This document shows positions 10,787 through 20,094 of a stretch of DNA of 64,000 nucleotides, piece after piece. The stretch is taken from assembly GCA_964035575.1 (NCBI GenBank), contig OZ037856.1, forward strand, positions 124,001-188,000, read 5' to 3'. Source of the stretch: Rhynchopus sp. YZ270_cl-10 (taxonomy: Eukaryota > Euglenozoa > Diplonemea > Diplonemida > Diplonemidae). The translations under genes and the position numbers were made by a program. Below the pieces are notes generated by a model. It saw only the letters and a list, made by a program, of their open reading frames with translations. It made no database searches and was not told where the DNA came from. Every line of letters begins with the position of its first letter. Positions within the stretch are counted from its first letter, which is position 1.

Positions 10787-11030
10787 TCTGTGCTTAGCCC
10801 CCCTTATGGATATGGCCGCCTTCAAAAAAAATTGAAATACCAAAGCCCTACCTTGGTACCATCAGGTGGACCACGCAACCGTGCAGTTCTACCTCCATTT
10901 TTGAGGTATACATCTTATAAGATGAACCAAAAATCCTCTCTGTGTTTAGTTCCCTTATGGATATGGCCGCCTTTAAAAAAAATTGAAATACAAAAGCCCT
11001 CTCGCTGTACCTTGGTACATCAATAGTGAA
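10787..11030 (+). repeat. Tandem duplication of a composite repeat unit
   Basis: Two adjacent units (10787-10934 and 10936-11030) each begin CTCTSTGYTTAG, continue CCCTTATGGATATGGCCGCC, and run into a family-B copy starting ATTGAAATAC. The second B copy is truncated after GTACCTTGGTACATC. Confidence 0.7.
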
Positions 11031-11953
11031 ACCAAGCAATTTAACTACAGAGGTGCTGTTGGAGCAGTGCTCTACTATGCTTGTTGAGGGGGGGGGATGT
11101 GAAGAGGGGATGGGGAGGATGAGGAGGGGAAGGGGGAGAAACAAAAATACAAAAAAAAAAAAAAAAAATTCGGAGAAAAACAACAATTTTTCTGCTGAAT
11201 ATTCAATTATTGGAGATAAAACTATTTTTTTTTGTAAGGGGAGCAGGGTTTTTTCTAGGATTTTTTTTTTCTGATCTGGGGGGGGACGCAAAAAACCCAC
11301 CCAAAAAAATTTTTTTTTCGCAGGTGCAAGCAGGGTTTCCGCTTATCTTCATGGAATTTTTTTCCAAAACCGTGAAGATATGTCCAAAAAGGGGTCAAAA
11401 TTTTTCCGGCTCCGCGCAAAAAAGTCCGTTCATTTCACGTAAATACGTGATAACGTGGATGGTAACGTACATCAAGAACCAAACCAACCCTTTTTCTCAT
11501 GTTCCACGGAACCTTCCCTCAATACAAGAAGAAACGGCGGTCATGATATCAGAACTTTTTGACGAAGCCACGGTACGCAACATTTCAAAAAATTGTGACC
11601 TAAAATTGAACATTTTTACAGCCAAACTATGGTAGAGGGCTGTGGTATTCCGCTCATAAGTTTTGAGCTGCGCCGCAGGCGCACGGTACGCTACTTTTTT
11701 TATTTTTGCCGATCCCTTATTCTCACTCTTTGTTCGGTACGTCAAATGGTGCAAAGATTGAGTGAATTGGGGGCACGGTCTGAAACTTCACCTCGCTATA
11801 TCCTCTTCACAATGATGCCAGGAAGGGGATAAGACGCGCTCGACTCCCTGCCCCCCCTTTTTTTTTCTGGTGCAGGTTACGTACGTGGTGTCCCAAATGG
11901 GGGTCTGTGCGGGTGACCCCCAACCACCCCCCATATCCTTTTTTCCCAAGTCA

Positions 11954-12021
11954 AAATTCGTCCCCCCCCGGGGGGGGACGAATTTCCCCCCAAAATCTGG
12001 GGGGGGACGCCGTCCCCCCCC
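11954..12021. repeat. Perfect G8/C8 palindrome and neighbouring hairpin
   Basis: 11954-11985 is a perfect 32-bp palindrome: AAATTCGT, eight C, eight G, ACGAATTT. Next to it, 11999-12021 forms a second stem (eight G, AC, loop GCC, GT, eight C). Confidence 0.85.
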
Positions 12022-12228
12022 CGCTCCCCCTAGAAAAAACCCTGGGGAGCCGGGTTGCAAAAAGGGGCGCTTGCGACGCCACCACCCACTCCCCACATAC
12101 TTTGGGACTGAGGTTTTTTAATTTTTGGTTTTGTTATTTTTTCTGAAAAAAAGAGTAGTTGAAGGGGAAAAAAATCGTGTGAGCTCCACGCATTTTCCGC
12201 TGTTGTATTTTTCTCATTCTCGCTACAA

Positions 12229-12315
12229 AAAGTAGTTGAAACGTGCTGAAACGCAACTCAATCGAACTCATGCAAAGGGAGGGACGCGAGTGGAGGATCT
12301 GTACCGTAAGAGAAC
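12229..12315 (+). repeat. Dispersed repeat family E
   Basis: AGTAGTTGAAACGTGCTGAA, an ATCGAACTCAT block, GGGACGCGAGTGG and GTACCGTAAGAGAA. The second copy is at 45411-45495 in the same orientation. Confidence 0.75.
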
Positions 12316-13103
12316 GGAGGCACTTCACAACCGCTCGGCAAGCCACATAACCTCTTTAAACCCCAGCCTAAACGGACCGCTCCACAGGAGCAGAGCGGAC
12401 CTGGGGGGGAAAAAAAGTTGGCTTGAAATACAAAGCCCTCTCGTGTACCTAAAAATAGAGGACAAATCTCCATTTTTCCACAAATGTTTTTCTTTATTTT
12501 GTCAATCACCAGAAAACTCACATGACACACATGGCGCCCTGTACTCAATGTCACCCAAAAGGGGTAGGTACTACCGTACAAAAACAGCGCACATCGTCCA
12601 TAAAAGTTTGGCAGAGATGGGACAAAATTAAGAAGTCTGGATATGACTTATTTCCTTTTTGATGATGTATGGTCACCTCTGTGATCTGCATATTTTTTAT
12701 TTGTATTTTTGGTTTGATTTTTTTTCAAAAAATTGGGGTATGTTTGACGAAAAGAATGAAAAAAAAATAGCAAGATGACCTAAGCCTCACACTCTGCACT
12801 TCTGTGTTCAAAATTATTACGCATCCACTCGACGTTTTGATAAAGAAAAACCAAAGACGAAAAGTAACAAACCCCCTTGCAAGCTCACTTTGTTCAGCCC
12901 CCACCACCCTACACAACGAACAGACCAACTCACCGAACAAAATCGTTGTAACTTCTTTGTTTTTATTTTTTGCCTTAATCTATGTAACAGGGAATGTGCT
13001 AATAACCCCGCAAAAACAGAAGAAAAAAAAATGTGAAGCTGATAACGTGCAGACACCTCCGGGATGAAAAACACTGGAGAAAAAAAAAAGAAAAAAAATT
13101 ATG

Positions 13104-13190
13104 AGATGAACCTAAGCCTCTCATTGCTGAGTCACCTTGAAGGGGAAAAAATGTTGGTAAATGATGAACCTAAGCCTCACCAGTCACTCC
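13104..13190 (+). repeat. Two tandem hairpin repeats of family A
   Basis: GATGAACCTAAGCCTCTCAT then TGCTGAGTCACCTTGA at 13104-13139, and a shortened copy GATGAACCTAAGCCTCACCA at 13161-13190. Confidence 0.75.
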
Positions 13191-13621
13191 AAAAAAATAC
13201 AAAATAAAAACGTTGCATTTGGCTAGTGGCGTGCTATGTAAAAAAATAAATAAAAACCGTCAAAGAGAGAGAGACGCAGGCAAGAGTAGTTGTGCGCAAC
13301 CCAGCTTCGCCCCTCTGGTACTACGTACCTTTCTTTTGAGGAACTACGTGGACGCTGCTGGAGAGCTTTTTTTTGCACTTTTTTGTGCCCATCTTGGGAG
13401 GAACCCTTTTTTTCTCCTTTTTTCCACAAATCTGCTGATATATTGAACTCTCTCACACACTTTCTCTGGGGTGTATAATTCTCTTAGGACCACTCGGGGA
13501 CTCTTCTGACCCCCCCACCATCACCCACCCAACTCTAGAAAACAAAACTCAAAAATGTTAGAAATGGAGTCCAAAAAAAAAAAAAATACCCCAAAAAAAA
13601 AAAACTCACAAAGCCTTTTTC

Positions 13622-14918
13622 TCACTCCAGAGCATCAGCCCTGCAGTGTCGGAAGGAGGTGAGCACCCAGCGGTTTCTTGGTTCGGGGACCAATCCCAGG
13701 ACAAAGACGTAGTCTTCAGAGAGGTAAGGGTCGCCTCGTTCGATGAGGGCGAAGTCGGAAGGGAGCATGCGACGTGCTTTGGTTGGAACGGAGGAGCGTA
13801 CCCAACAGTCGATGAGTTGTGCTGTGACGGCAACGAACAGAACAGGTTTTGGCCCAGTGGTGGCCTCGCAGGTGTTGAACTCTGAGTCGTCCACCATCAT
13901 AAGTCTGTTGAAGATGACCGCATCGTACACCATAAGCAAGCGGCACCGCGACTGCAGCAACGCATACTGTGTCAACAGCGGTGCGACCTCAGTGTGATAG
14001 CATGCTGGTGAGCATATCGCCTTCAGACGCTCCGTGTCCTGCGCCCAATATGCGTTTAAGAAGTCGGGGAGAAGCTTCAGCTGTACGTCGCTCAGGAAGG
14101 TGCTCTCGTTGAAGTCGGGTTGGTCCCTGTAGAGCTGCACCGTGGCCTGCTGCTGTGTTGTGAGGTATTTGCGTGAGGTCAGCAGGTTGTGGATCATGCG
14201 CCACGCACTCTCATCCTCCTCGGGCTGCTCGATGTGCACCTCTGTGACAGAGATGCCACGTTCGCTTCGGTTAGGGAGGTGGTGCACACGCTGTGCGGCA
14301 CCCTTCGTGATGCGCGAAAGCTCTCGCTCCTCACTCAGCAAAGACCCAGGTCGTGTGTGCAGCTGTGCTGTTGCGTGCACGTCACGCAGGACAGAGTCGG
14401 TCACATTCGTCGACATATCGAGAGGGGGACCCCAGATGTTGTTCTGTGTTGTGATTTTTTTTGTGAATTGACGCATCGTTTATACATACCGACTGCTGCG
14501 GATGCACAATCCTCCCCACATGACTGGTCCGCGCCCAGTCATACCACCGCTCCACCTTCGCTGCAGCCCGCACCAATGCGTTCAGGACCTGCGAGGATTC
14601 GTCCATTTGCCGTTGCTTTGGGGTGCGCCTTTGCCCCCCTCTTTGGCTTCCTTCTGTACGGGGACAAAAATTTGGCAACGACGATGTGATGTGGTCCCAG
14701 CGGGACGACGACTCGAACACATGCCGCAAGGGGATACGTTGTGTCTGCCGCCGTGCGTGGTTGTGCGATGCCTGCTGCGCCTGCTGTGCCTGGCGGAACT
14801 GCGATGCCGCAGCACGCCCCCTGTCTGTCTCCCCTATACCAGAGCTTCTCCGGCGGACCACATGGCGTGACACAAAGCGCACACACCCATGCACGACAAC
14901 CAGACGCCTCAACGTCAT
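13622..14918 (-). CDS. TIM44: Tim44-like mitochondrial import protein
   Basis: Peripheral inner-membrane subunit that tethers mtHsp70 to the TIM23 presequence channel. Two exons, 14918-14490 and 14443-13622, give 416 residues. The intron 14444-14489 is 46 nt, donor GTATGT, acceptor CACAACACAG, phase 0. The N-terminus (MTLRRLVVVHGCVRFVSRHV) is basic and lacks acidic residues, as expected of a mitochondrial presequence. The middle is charged and Gln-rich. The C-terminal part (about 247-416) has the Tim44/NTF2-like pattern: DFNESTFLSDVQLKLLPDFL, AYWAQDTERLKAICSPACY and YVFVLGLVPEPRNRWVLTSF. MRPL45/Mba1 proteins share this fold, but the long N-terminal region favours Tim44. A splice-acceptor-like TTGCCTAG lies 12 nt upstream of the ATG. 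Confidence 0.75.
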
Positions 14919-14930
14919 ACAGAGGCAGAC

Positions 14931-14963
14931 CTAGGCAAGAAGCAGAGAGAGAGACCACAGCAC
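14931..14963 (-). promoter_or_regulatory. Candidate leader trans-splice acceptor, Tim44 gene
   Basis: On the coding strand a CT-rich run ends in TTGCCTAG, 12 nt before the ATG. Interpretation as a spliced-leader site is inference. Confidence 0.5.
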
Positions 14964-15196
14964 ACCCCCCACCCCCCCCCCCCCTCCTCAAATCACTATC
15001 TGAGAGCCAGCCTGCTCCCCTTCCCTCTCCCCAAAAGGAGAGATCTGGCTAAGTACGCAAATAGGGTGTGTGTGTTTTTTTGTGTATAGATATCAGTGGT
15101 ATCACCCTTTAACTGTATTTTCTGTGGAATGTAAAGAAGTGGGGATGTGAAAGAGGGAGGGAGGGAGGTTGGACGCAAGGGGTTCAAAAAAAAATT

Positions 15197-15232
15197 TATA
15201 AGACCCTAAGCCTCTCGTGCTTAGCCACCTTT
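15197..15232 (+). repeat. Hairpin repeat family A
   Basis: TTATAAGACCCTAAGCCTCT then CGTGCTTAGCCACCTT; full CTAAGC/GCTTAG stem. Confidence 0.8.
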
Positions 15233-15740
15233 TTAAAAGATTGGGGGAGAGGGAGAGAGAAGGGGGGGGGAGGAAAGAACTGCGGTGGGGGGATTTTCAT
15301 GTTGTGCGTAAAATACAGCATTTTTTTTTTGGCAATTTTTTGTTGTGTCGACAATCACCTAGCGTTTTTTTTTTATTGGAAATATAAAATCTGTCCCCCC
15401 CCTTCTCCCATATCCGGCAAAAAATAGAAAACGGTATCTCTTGGGAAACGAGGAGGACAAGGAAGGCGGTACCCTTTTTTTGAACCACTTGCAGAGAATT
15501 GGGGGAGGTGAAGAATGGATGTGCTATAGGGTGACAACACCATCCGTTCTTCTCCCGACCTGAGGGGTTTCCCCAACCCCATCGGGGAAAAGATGCCAAA
15601 AGGTATGTCAGGAGATATCAGTTTTTTTCAATACGATGAGAAGAATAATGCACCCTTTTTGACAACCCTTTTTTTAACTCTCCCCCTCTTCCCTTTCTGC
15701 TTTTAAAAAAAAAACTTAACTTTCACAAAACATCCCCTCC

Positions 15741-16757
15741 TCATGAGGTTGTGCTGTTCAACGCCGACATCCAGGCAGGTTGGGGCACCTCTTGGCCTCC
15801 TGGGTATTGAGGCGTGGTATTGGTTGCGTCGCGTTGAGGCTGGAGTGGGACGGGGTGGGCGTGGGCGGGCGCTGCGGCCACAGAGGCGACGTTTGCTGCG
15901 GGCTTGGGAACAACGATTTGCTGCTGCGGGACAGCTGCCCCCGCAGCCATCACCGGAACTCCTTGCAACGCAGGGTTCGCCCACACCTGAGGCGATGGAG
16001 GCTCTGATATCCTCGCCTGATCCTCCACCTTCGCAGTCTGCTCGTTGCTGTCAATATAAAACTGTCTCACTATCGGCAACCGTGTATCCCCTTGCACCGA
16101 AGGCACCGCATGCAGGTACCCATTCGCCACATCGCACCCAAGCGAAAGCGACTGCCCCAGATCCACCATCAGCTCCCTTATCGCGTTGTCTACGTGGTCA
16201 TAAAGCAGGAGAAGCACCTGGCTGAATCTGCCTCCACGTCGCGCTGCGTCTTCGCGCACTGCGTTGATGAAAGAGAGGCGTGCGTGGAAGTCTGTCTTAT
16301 CAGAGAACATCGTGATGTAGAGGGGTCCTTCTTCCGAGGCGGTTTGCATGCCAATGAGGTAGTCACGCCCTGCTTGGATGCCTGCAAGAGATGCGGGTGT
16401 GTTGGGGCGGACGTCTGTGATGTGCCAGATGTATTCCTGCGCCTGGTCGACAGCTTCCCAGTTGATGCTGCAGCCAAGAAGCCCTGCGCCGCCCCAGGTA
16501 TCGGTGGGGGTGATCACAACGTCGCGTACAACCTTCGTCTTCGAGTTGTAGACCTTCAGCTGTGTCGGGCGGTCTTTGTGTTTCTTGATGTAGTCGCGGA
16601 AGTCCCCTGAGTTCTCCCGGTCCAGCTGCACCCCGTCCGTCCCCACAACAAAGTCGAAGTACGGTATCAACCCCCCCTCATGTGCGGGCGACTGCGGCAC
16701 GACGCTCGCAATCTGGAACCCCTCCAGCCCGCTGGTCTTACTCTGCTCGCCACCCAT
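15741..16757 (-). CDS. GRASP55/65-type Golgi reassembly stacking protein
   Basis: Golgi stacking and unconventional-secretion factor. Single exon, 338 residues. The start MGGEQS has Gly2 and a Ser at position 6, the consensus for N-myristoylation, which anchors GRASPs to Golgi membranes. Two PDZ-like domains follow. PDZ1 (about 10-105) includes GFQIASVVPQSPAHEGGL, PYFDFVVGTDG and LKVYNSKTKVVRDVVITP. PDZ2 (about 108-240) includes GLLGCSINWEA, ITDVRPNTPASLAGIQAG and LLLLYDHVDNAIRELMVDLG. An unusually long loop (about 165-195) interrupts PDZ2 between GRDYLIGMQTASEEG and VLLLLYD. The C-terminal 100 residues are Ala/Pro/Gln-rich, as in other GRASPs. Seven bases before the acceptor-proximal ATG reads GGCAAG after TCCCACAG. 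Confidence 0.88.
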   Translation of the reverse strand: MGGEQSKTSGLEGFQIASVVPQSPAHEGGLIPYFDFVVGTDGVQLDRENSGDFRDYIKKHKDRPTQLKVYNSKTKVVRDVVITPTDTWGGAGLLGCSINWEAVDQAQEYIWHITDVRPNTPASLAGIQAGRDYLIGMQTASEEGPLYITMFSDKTDFHARLSFINAVREDAARRGGRFSQVLLLLYDHVDNAIRELMVDLGQSLSLGCDVANGYLHAVPSVQGDTRLPIVRQFYIDSNEQTAKVEDQARISEPPSPQVWANPALQGVPVMAAGAAVPQQQIVVPKPAANVASVAAAPAHAHPVPLQPQRDATNTTPQYPGGQEVPQPAWMSALNSTTS

Positions 16758-16766
16758 CTTGCCTGC

Positions 16767-16796
16767 CTGTGGGATGATGGGGGGAGGATAGTTGGG
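16767..16796 (-). promoter_or_regulatory. Candidate leader trans-splice acceptor, GRASP gene
   Basis: Coding-strand pyrimidine run ending ATCATCCCACAG, 9 nt upstream of the ATG at 16757. Confidence 0.55.
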
Positions 16797-17100
16797 AAGA
16801 GGTTTGGGAGAGCTGAAAACAATGGGAGAAGGGTTGAAAATCGTGAGTTAAGTGCAAAAAAGAGGGTTTAGTATAGAACAGAAGAAGAAGAAGAAGAGCT
16901 TCTAGGGAGGAGGGCACTGACCCCAGGAGAGAAAGAGAGAGGTTAAAGAAGACAATAGGAGAGCATCCAAAATAAGTACACAATAATTGCTCAAAAAAAA
17001 GTGGGGGTAAATCACACAAAAAGACGCTGTTCAGAACAACGTAGTTTTACCCGCACCTAGTTAACGGTGCTTGATTACAGTCCACGTCGTTGACTTCACA

Positions 17101-17217
17101 CCACCTGATTTTTATCCCGCGTGAAGGCGCGTACAGGCCCGTATAGGCCAAACCTCACCCATTTTTCCCAGCCTTTACTCGCTATACGCGCCTATACGCG
17201 GGGTAAAAATCAGGTGG
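17101..17217. mobile_element. 117-bp MITE-like element with 5-bp target duplication
   Basis: Terminal inverted repeats of about 36 bp start CCACCTGATTTTTAYCCCGC on both sides, with a few mismatches further in. The element is flanked by direct TCACA copies (17096-17100 and 17218-17222), as expected of a 5-bp target-site duplication. It has no coding capacity. Confidence 0.8.
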
Positions 17218-17439
17218 TCACAGCGGGAAATGTGACATCCCAATATGCTGCCATCTAGGCTGTCAAGACGCTTTGTAACGCCGTATTATTGCTGTTCAGG
17301 AGAGCAAGGCATTGAGAGTGTAAGAGATAAAAGACTCTGATTAGATGAGAGAGAAAAGAACAAAGGTTAATAAGACTGTGGTGGTGAAATTTACCACAAA
17401 CTGCGACGAAGGTACGACATAGCGGGGGGTGTCACGGAC

Positions 17440-17476
17440 ATAAGATGAACCTAAGCCTCTCTGTGCTTAGTCACCT
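17440..17476 (+). repeat. Hairpin repeat family A, consensus-like copy
   Basis: ATAAGATGAACCTAAGCCTC then TCTGTGCTTAGTCACCT. Stem CTAAGC/GCTTAG, loop CTCTCTGT, outer pairing AAGaTGA/TCAcCT. Confidence 0.85.
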
Positions 17477-18199
17477 GAAAAGAAAGAGTGATGCCATTTG
17501 CAGACTCATATAGGGTTCCCTTAATAACCGTCTTCTAGACGGTAAAAGGAATGGTTTTTGTTTTTGAAAACTTTGACAATGTGTACCCCCGCGAACGGGC
17601 AATCCACGTGACCCATTCTTTTGTTTTGAAATGCAACTCCTTACTGAGAAGCCATGATAAAGGGTGTGAAAAGCTGACATACGCGTCCCAAAAAAGACAC
17701 GTGCGTGTACATCATGCAGTGCTGCCATGCCACATCAAAAAAATGCTTGTTGCTCAAAAGACTATAAACGGGGAGGGGAAGAAAGGTTGTTTGGTATTCG
17801 CTTCCACAAAAACACAACACCTCTTGGAAGCTACGCTTCGATCAAAATCGAAGAACAAAAAAAAAGTGACTTTTCTTTGAGGTTTTTCACTGCAAAAGGT
17901 TATGAGCGCATCAACGATCGACAGATGCAAATACACAGAGATGGTTTGAAAGGATAAAACGTCTGTTGGTTACACAATGTCATCTAAAGGACAAACCAGA
18001 GTTTTTTAACAACCATGAGAAAAGAAAACGGAGGATTACGTGGCCAGAGTAGAGATAATAACCTCTTTTTCGGGGTGGGGTGTTTTTTTGTTTTGTTTTC
18101 AACTACTTGAAATGGCACAAAAAAAAAATATGTAGTGAAGACTATCAAAAAAATGTTGGCTACACTAAACCAAACAGGAAAGAAACTAATGAAATTTGA

Positions 18200-18231
18200 A
18201 CGAACCTAAGCCTCTCTGTGCTTAGCCACCT
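18200..18231 (+). repeat. Hairpin repeat family A
   Basis: ACGAACCTAAGCCTCTCTGT then GCTTAGCCACCTT. Confidence 0.85.
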
Positions 18232-18424
18232 TTTTTGTTTTAACACAAAACCCAAATTAAAAAGACAACACACCTCATCCTTAAGAATGGGGCAGAGATG
18301 AGATATTAGCCCCCTTTTTCCCCCCCCCAAAAAAAAAAATGTCATTTTTAGACACCTCTTCCATAACCATGCAGGAACACAGTTATTTTTTTCCCCCTTT
18401 TTTTTAATCACTATTCTGAGACGT

Positions 18425-19753
18425 TTATGGCGACGCAATTTCATCTTGCGACGCACTGTGTCCGTCTGAAGAACATTCTTGGGTACGCTCTTCGAGGAAT
18501 TTTATTGATCCGGACACTGACCAGGTTTTGCTTTTCAAATCCGCTGGGGTGAGCCCGACGTCGTTGATCGAGAGCGGGATGTTGAATTCGGAAAAGGCGT
18601 GTTGCCGGACGGTCTTGGACACCCCATCACCACCCCCACCCCGCCCCACCGTCACACAAAACTCCACCAACACCTGCTCCGCAAAGGTATGCTCCCCTGT
18701 CAACGAAACCCCCACCGCACCACTCTGCTCATCCATGAACAATTCAACATTGAACGCCACCAGGTTGTATCTGTACGTCGCAAATTTGATAGGGATGACA
18801 TCGTTTTCATGAAGAAAGGTTTCGCGTAGGGTGAGGGTCGGGTCTGAATGGAAGGTGAAGAGCTTCTTCACCCTTGAGGTGAAGGGGAGAAAGCGGCTGC
18901 GTGTCGCGATGTGGCTGTGGTATGCGTACGCTTCGCAGAGGCCTTTTAGGAGAAGGGTGGCTACAGAGTCGTCACCTTGACGAAGGTCGTCAAGTTGTGA
19001 GAGGCCAACGTCATTGAGGCGAACGGAGAAGAGAAGAGAACGGCCAACTTCGGGACCGCACCTCCGATGGAGGCCCAGAGCTACCTTCAAGATTGTGCCC
19101 TCATCCGCGTCCAGCTCATCCGAAGCGAATACGTTTTGTACCAAATTCAGAAGGCCAGCCCTGCACCCATGTTGTGTCATTCTCTCCTCCCCTTGTAGCA
19201 GTATTGCAAGTCCGTCCATATTCGACTCATCACAACCAAAGCAAAACACATCTTCAAAATGGTCCAACAAATATCGCTCGCACGATGCAGTGAAGGAGGG
19301 GAGTGTGGCAACGCAGAAGACGTTGCGTGGGGTGATCGAGGCGCTGAGGTCGGCGATCCACCGGAAGGCGGAGATGTGGTCTGCGTAGCGACAGCGGGAG
19401 TAGAAGCTTGCTTCTTCTTCTTCTCCTTCTTCTTCTTCTGTTTCCCCTGCACCACCACCACCACCACCTTCACCTTCAGTGTTGATCGCAATATCCACCC
19501 CAGCATATTCAGCAACGTAGCGAAGAAATGCACCCAACGGCCGAACATCATGCACCGCCACGTCTACAGTGACAGAACGGGAAGGTCCAGTGTCCTCACG
19601 CCATTGTGGCTGTAGTAGCGACGCAAAAAAGCCACTCTGCTGCGCAAGAACACCCCCAGGGACGACTGCGATGTGCCCATCAGCCTCACCCTCACGGCAG
19701 AGCACAACCAAATCCTGCGCTGCTCTCTCATCGAGGGGTCGGGGTGGGGGCAT
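18425..19753 (-). CDS. BTB/POZ-BACK domain protein
   Basis: Single exon, 442 residues. The N-terminal region (about 10-95) has the BTB layout: DLVVLCREGEADGHIAVVPG, a hydrophobic VLAQQSGFFASLLQPQW where S-x-F-F-x-x-x-L is typical, then VRPLGAFLRYVAEYAGVDI. After a Gly/Glu low-complexity linker (about 95-118) comes a helical BACK-like region (SITPRNVFCVATLPSFTASCERYLLDHF). BTB-BACK proteins usually act as adaptors for cullin-3 ubiquitin ligases, but no Kelch repeats are visible. The C-terminal 150 residues look beta-rich and are not recognised. The actual E3 role is inference. The ATG at 19753 lies 2 nt after an acceptor-like CACCCACAG. Confidence 0.65.
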   Translation of the reverse strand: MPPPRPLDERAAQDLVVLCREGEADGHIAVVPGGVLAQQSGFFASLLQPQWREDTGPSRSVTVDVAVHDVRPLGAFLRYVAEYAGVDIAINTEGEGGGGGGAGETEEEEGEEEEASFYSRCRYADHISAFRWIADLSASITPRNVFCVATLPSFTASCERYLLDHFEDVFCFGCDESNMDGLAILLQGEERMTQHGCRAGLLNLVQNVFASDELDADEGTILKVALGLHRRCGPEVGRSLLFSVRLNDVGLSQLDDLRQGDDSVATLLLKGLCEAYAYHSHIATRSRFLPFTSRVKKLFTFHSDPTLTLRETFLHENDVIPIKFATYRYNLVAFNVELFMDEQSGAVGVSLTGEHTFAEQVLVEFCVTVGRGGGGDGVSKTVRQHAFSEFNIPLSINDVGLTPADLKSKTWSVSGSIKFLEERTQECSSDGHSASQDEIASP

Positions 19754-20094
19754 TGCTGTGGGTGTTGTGAGAAGAGAAAGGCCAGGAGGCAGGGAGAAGG
19801 TGTCGCTAGCGATACGGTACGCTAATAGGATAGAAGGAGGAGGTGTAATGAACCCTCTTCTGACCCTTATACAAAAACCTGCGGGCGGGGGGAAAATGTC
19901 GCGTAATGGTATTGTAATGAAAGGAGAAAAATGGGGGGTTTTTGCTGTGCGTTATTCGTACAGAGGTTTCGTGGTTAGAGAGAAAGAAGAGCATCAGCCC
20001 TGGGAAAACATTTAAAGACGTTGAAAAAGCGTAGCTGTCTGCAAACTGTTTCTCCAGTTGTCGAAGCCAACCAAAAATGTCTAAAAAAGGAGAA
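19754..20094. other. Short spacer, cyclophilin to BTB gene
   Basis: No gene or repeat recognised apart from the CT-rich tract (19756-19790, coding strand) ending in CAG next to the BTB start. Confidence 0.5.
19756..19790 (-). promoter_or_regulatory. Candidate leader trans-splice acceptor, BTB gene
   Basis: CT-rich run ending CAACACCCACAG, only 2 nt before the ATG. Confidence 0.55.

Larger units (their letters stand above)
9843..13621. other. Long repeat-rich spacer (3.8 kb)
   Basis: No supportable gene. It holds five family-B repeats or fragments (10276-10372, 10384-10500, 10831-10920, 10980-11027, 12417-12457), family-D (10579-10639) and family-E (12229-12315) repeats, two family-A hairpins (13104-13190), and G8/C8 palindromes near 11954-12021. 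A plus-strand frame near 11400-11635 has some protein-like composition but no recognised family. Confidence 0.55.
14919..15740. other. Spacer, Tim44 to GRASP
   Basis: No gene seen. Contains one family-A hairpin (15197-15232), a TTGT.GTCGACAATC motif near 15344-15357 also seen near 9860 and 61790, and long T-runs. Confidence 0.5.
16758..18424. other. Spacer with MITE-like element and two hairpin repeats
   Basis: No gene seen. Holds the inverted-repeat element 17101-17217, family-A hairpins at 17440-17476 and 18200-18231, and a GAA-type microsatellite near 16881-16898. Confidence 0.6.

Noticed and set aside
11210-11635. Plus-strand frame of 141 codons ending FTAKLW
   Set aside because: Starts in homopolymer-derived Lys/Phe runs and matches no family; possibly a transposon remnant but not supportable.
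13080-13190. CRISPR-like array, because of adjacent repeats
   Set aside because: Only two irregular hairpin copies with no uniform spacer, in a eukaryotic intron-containing genome.
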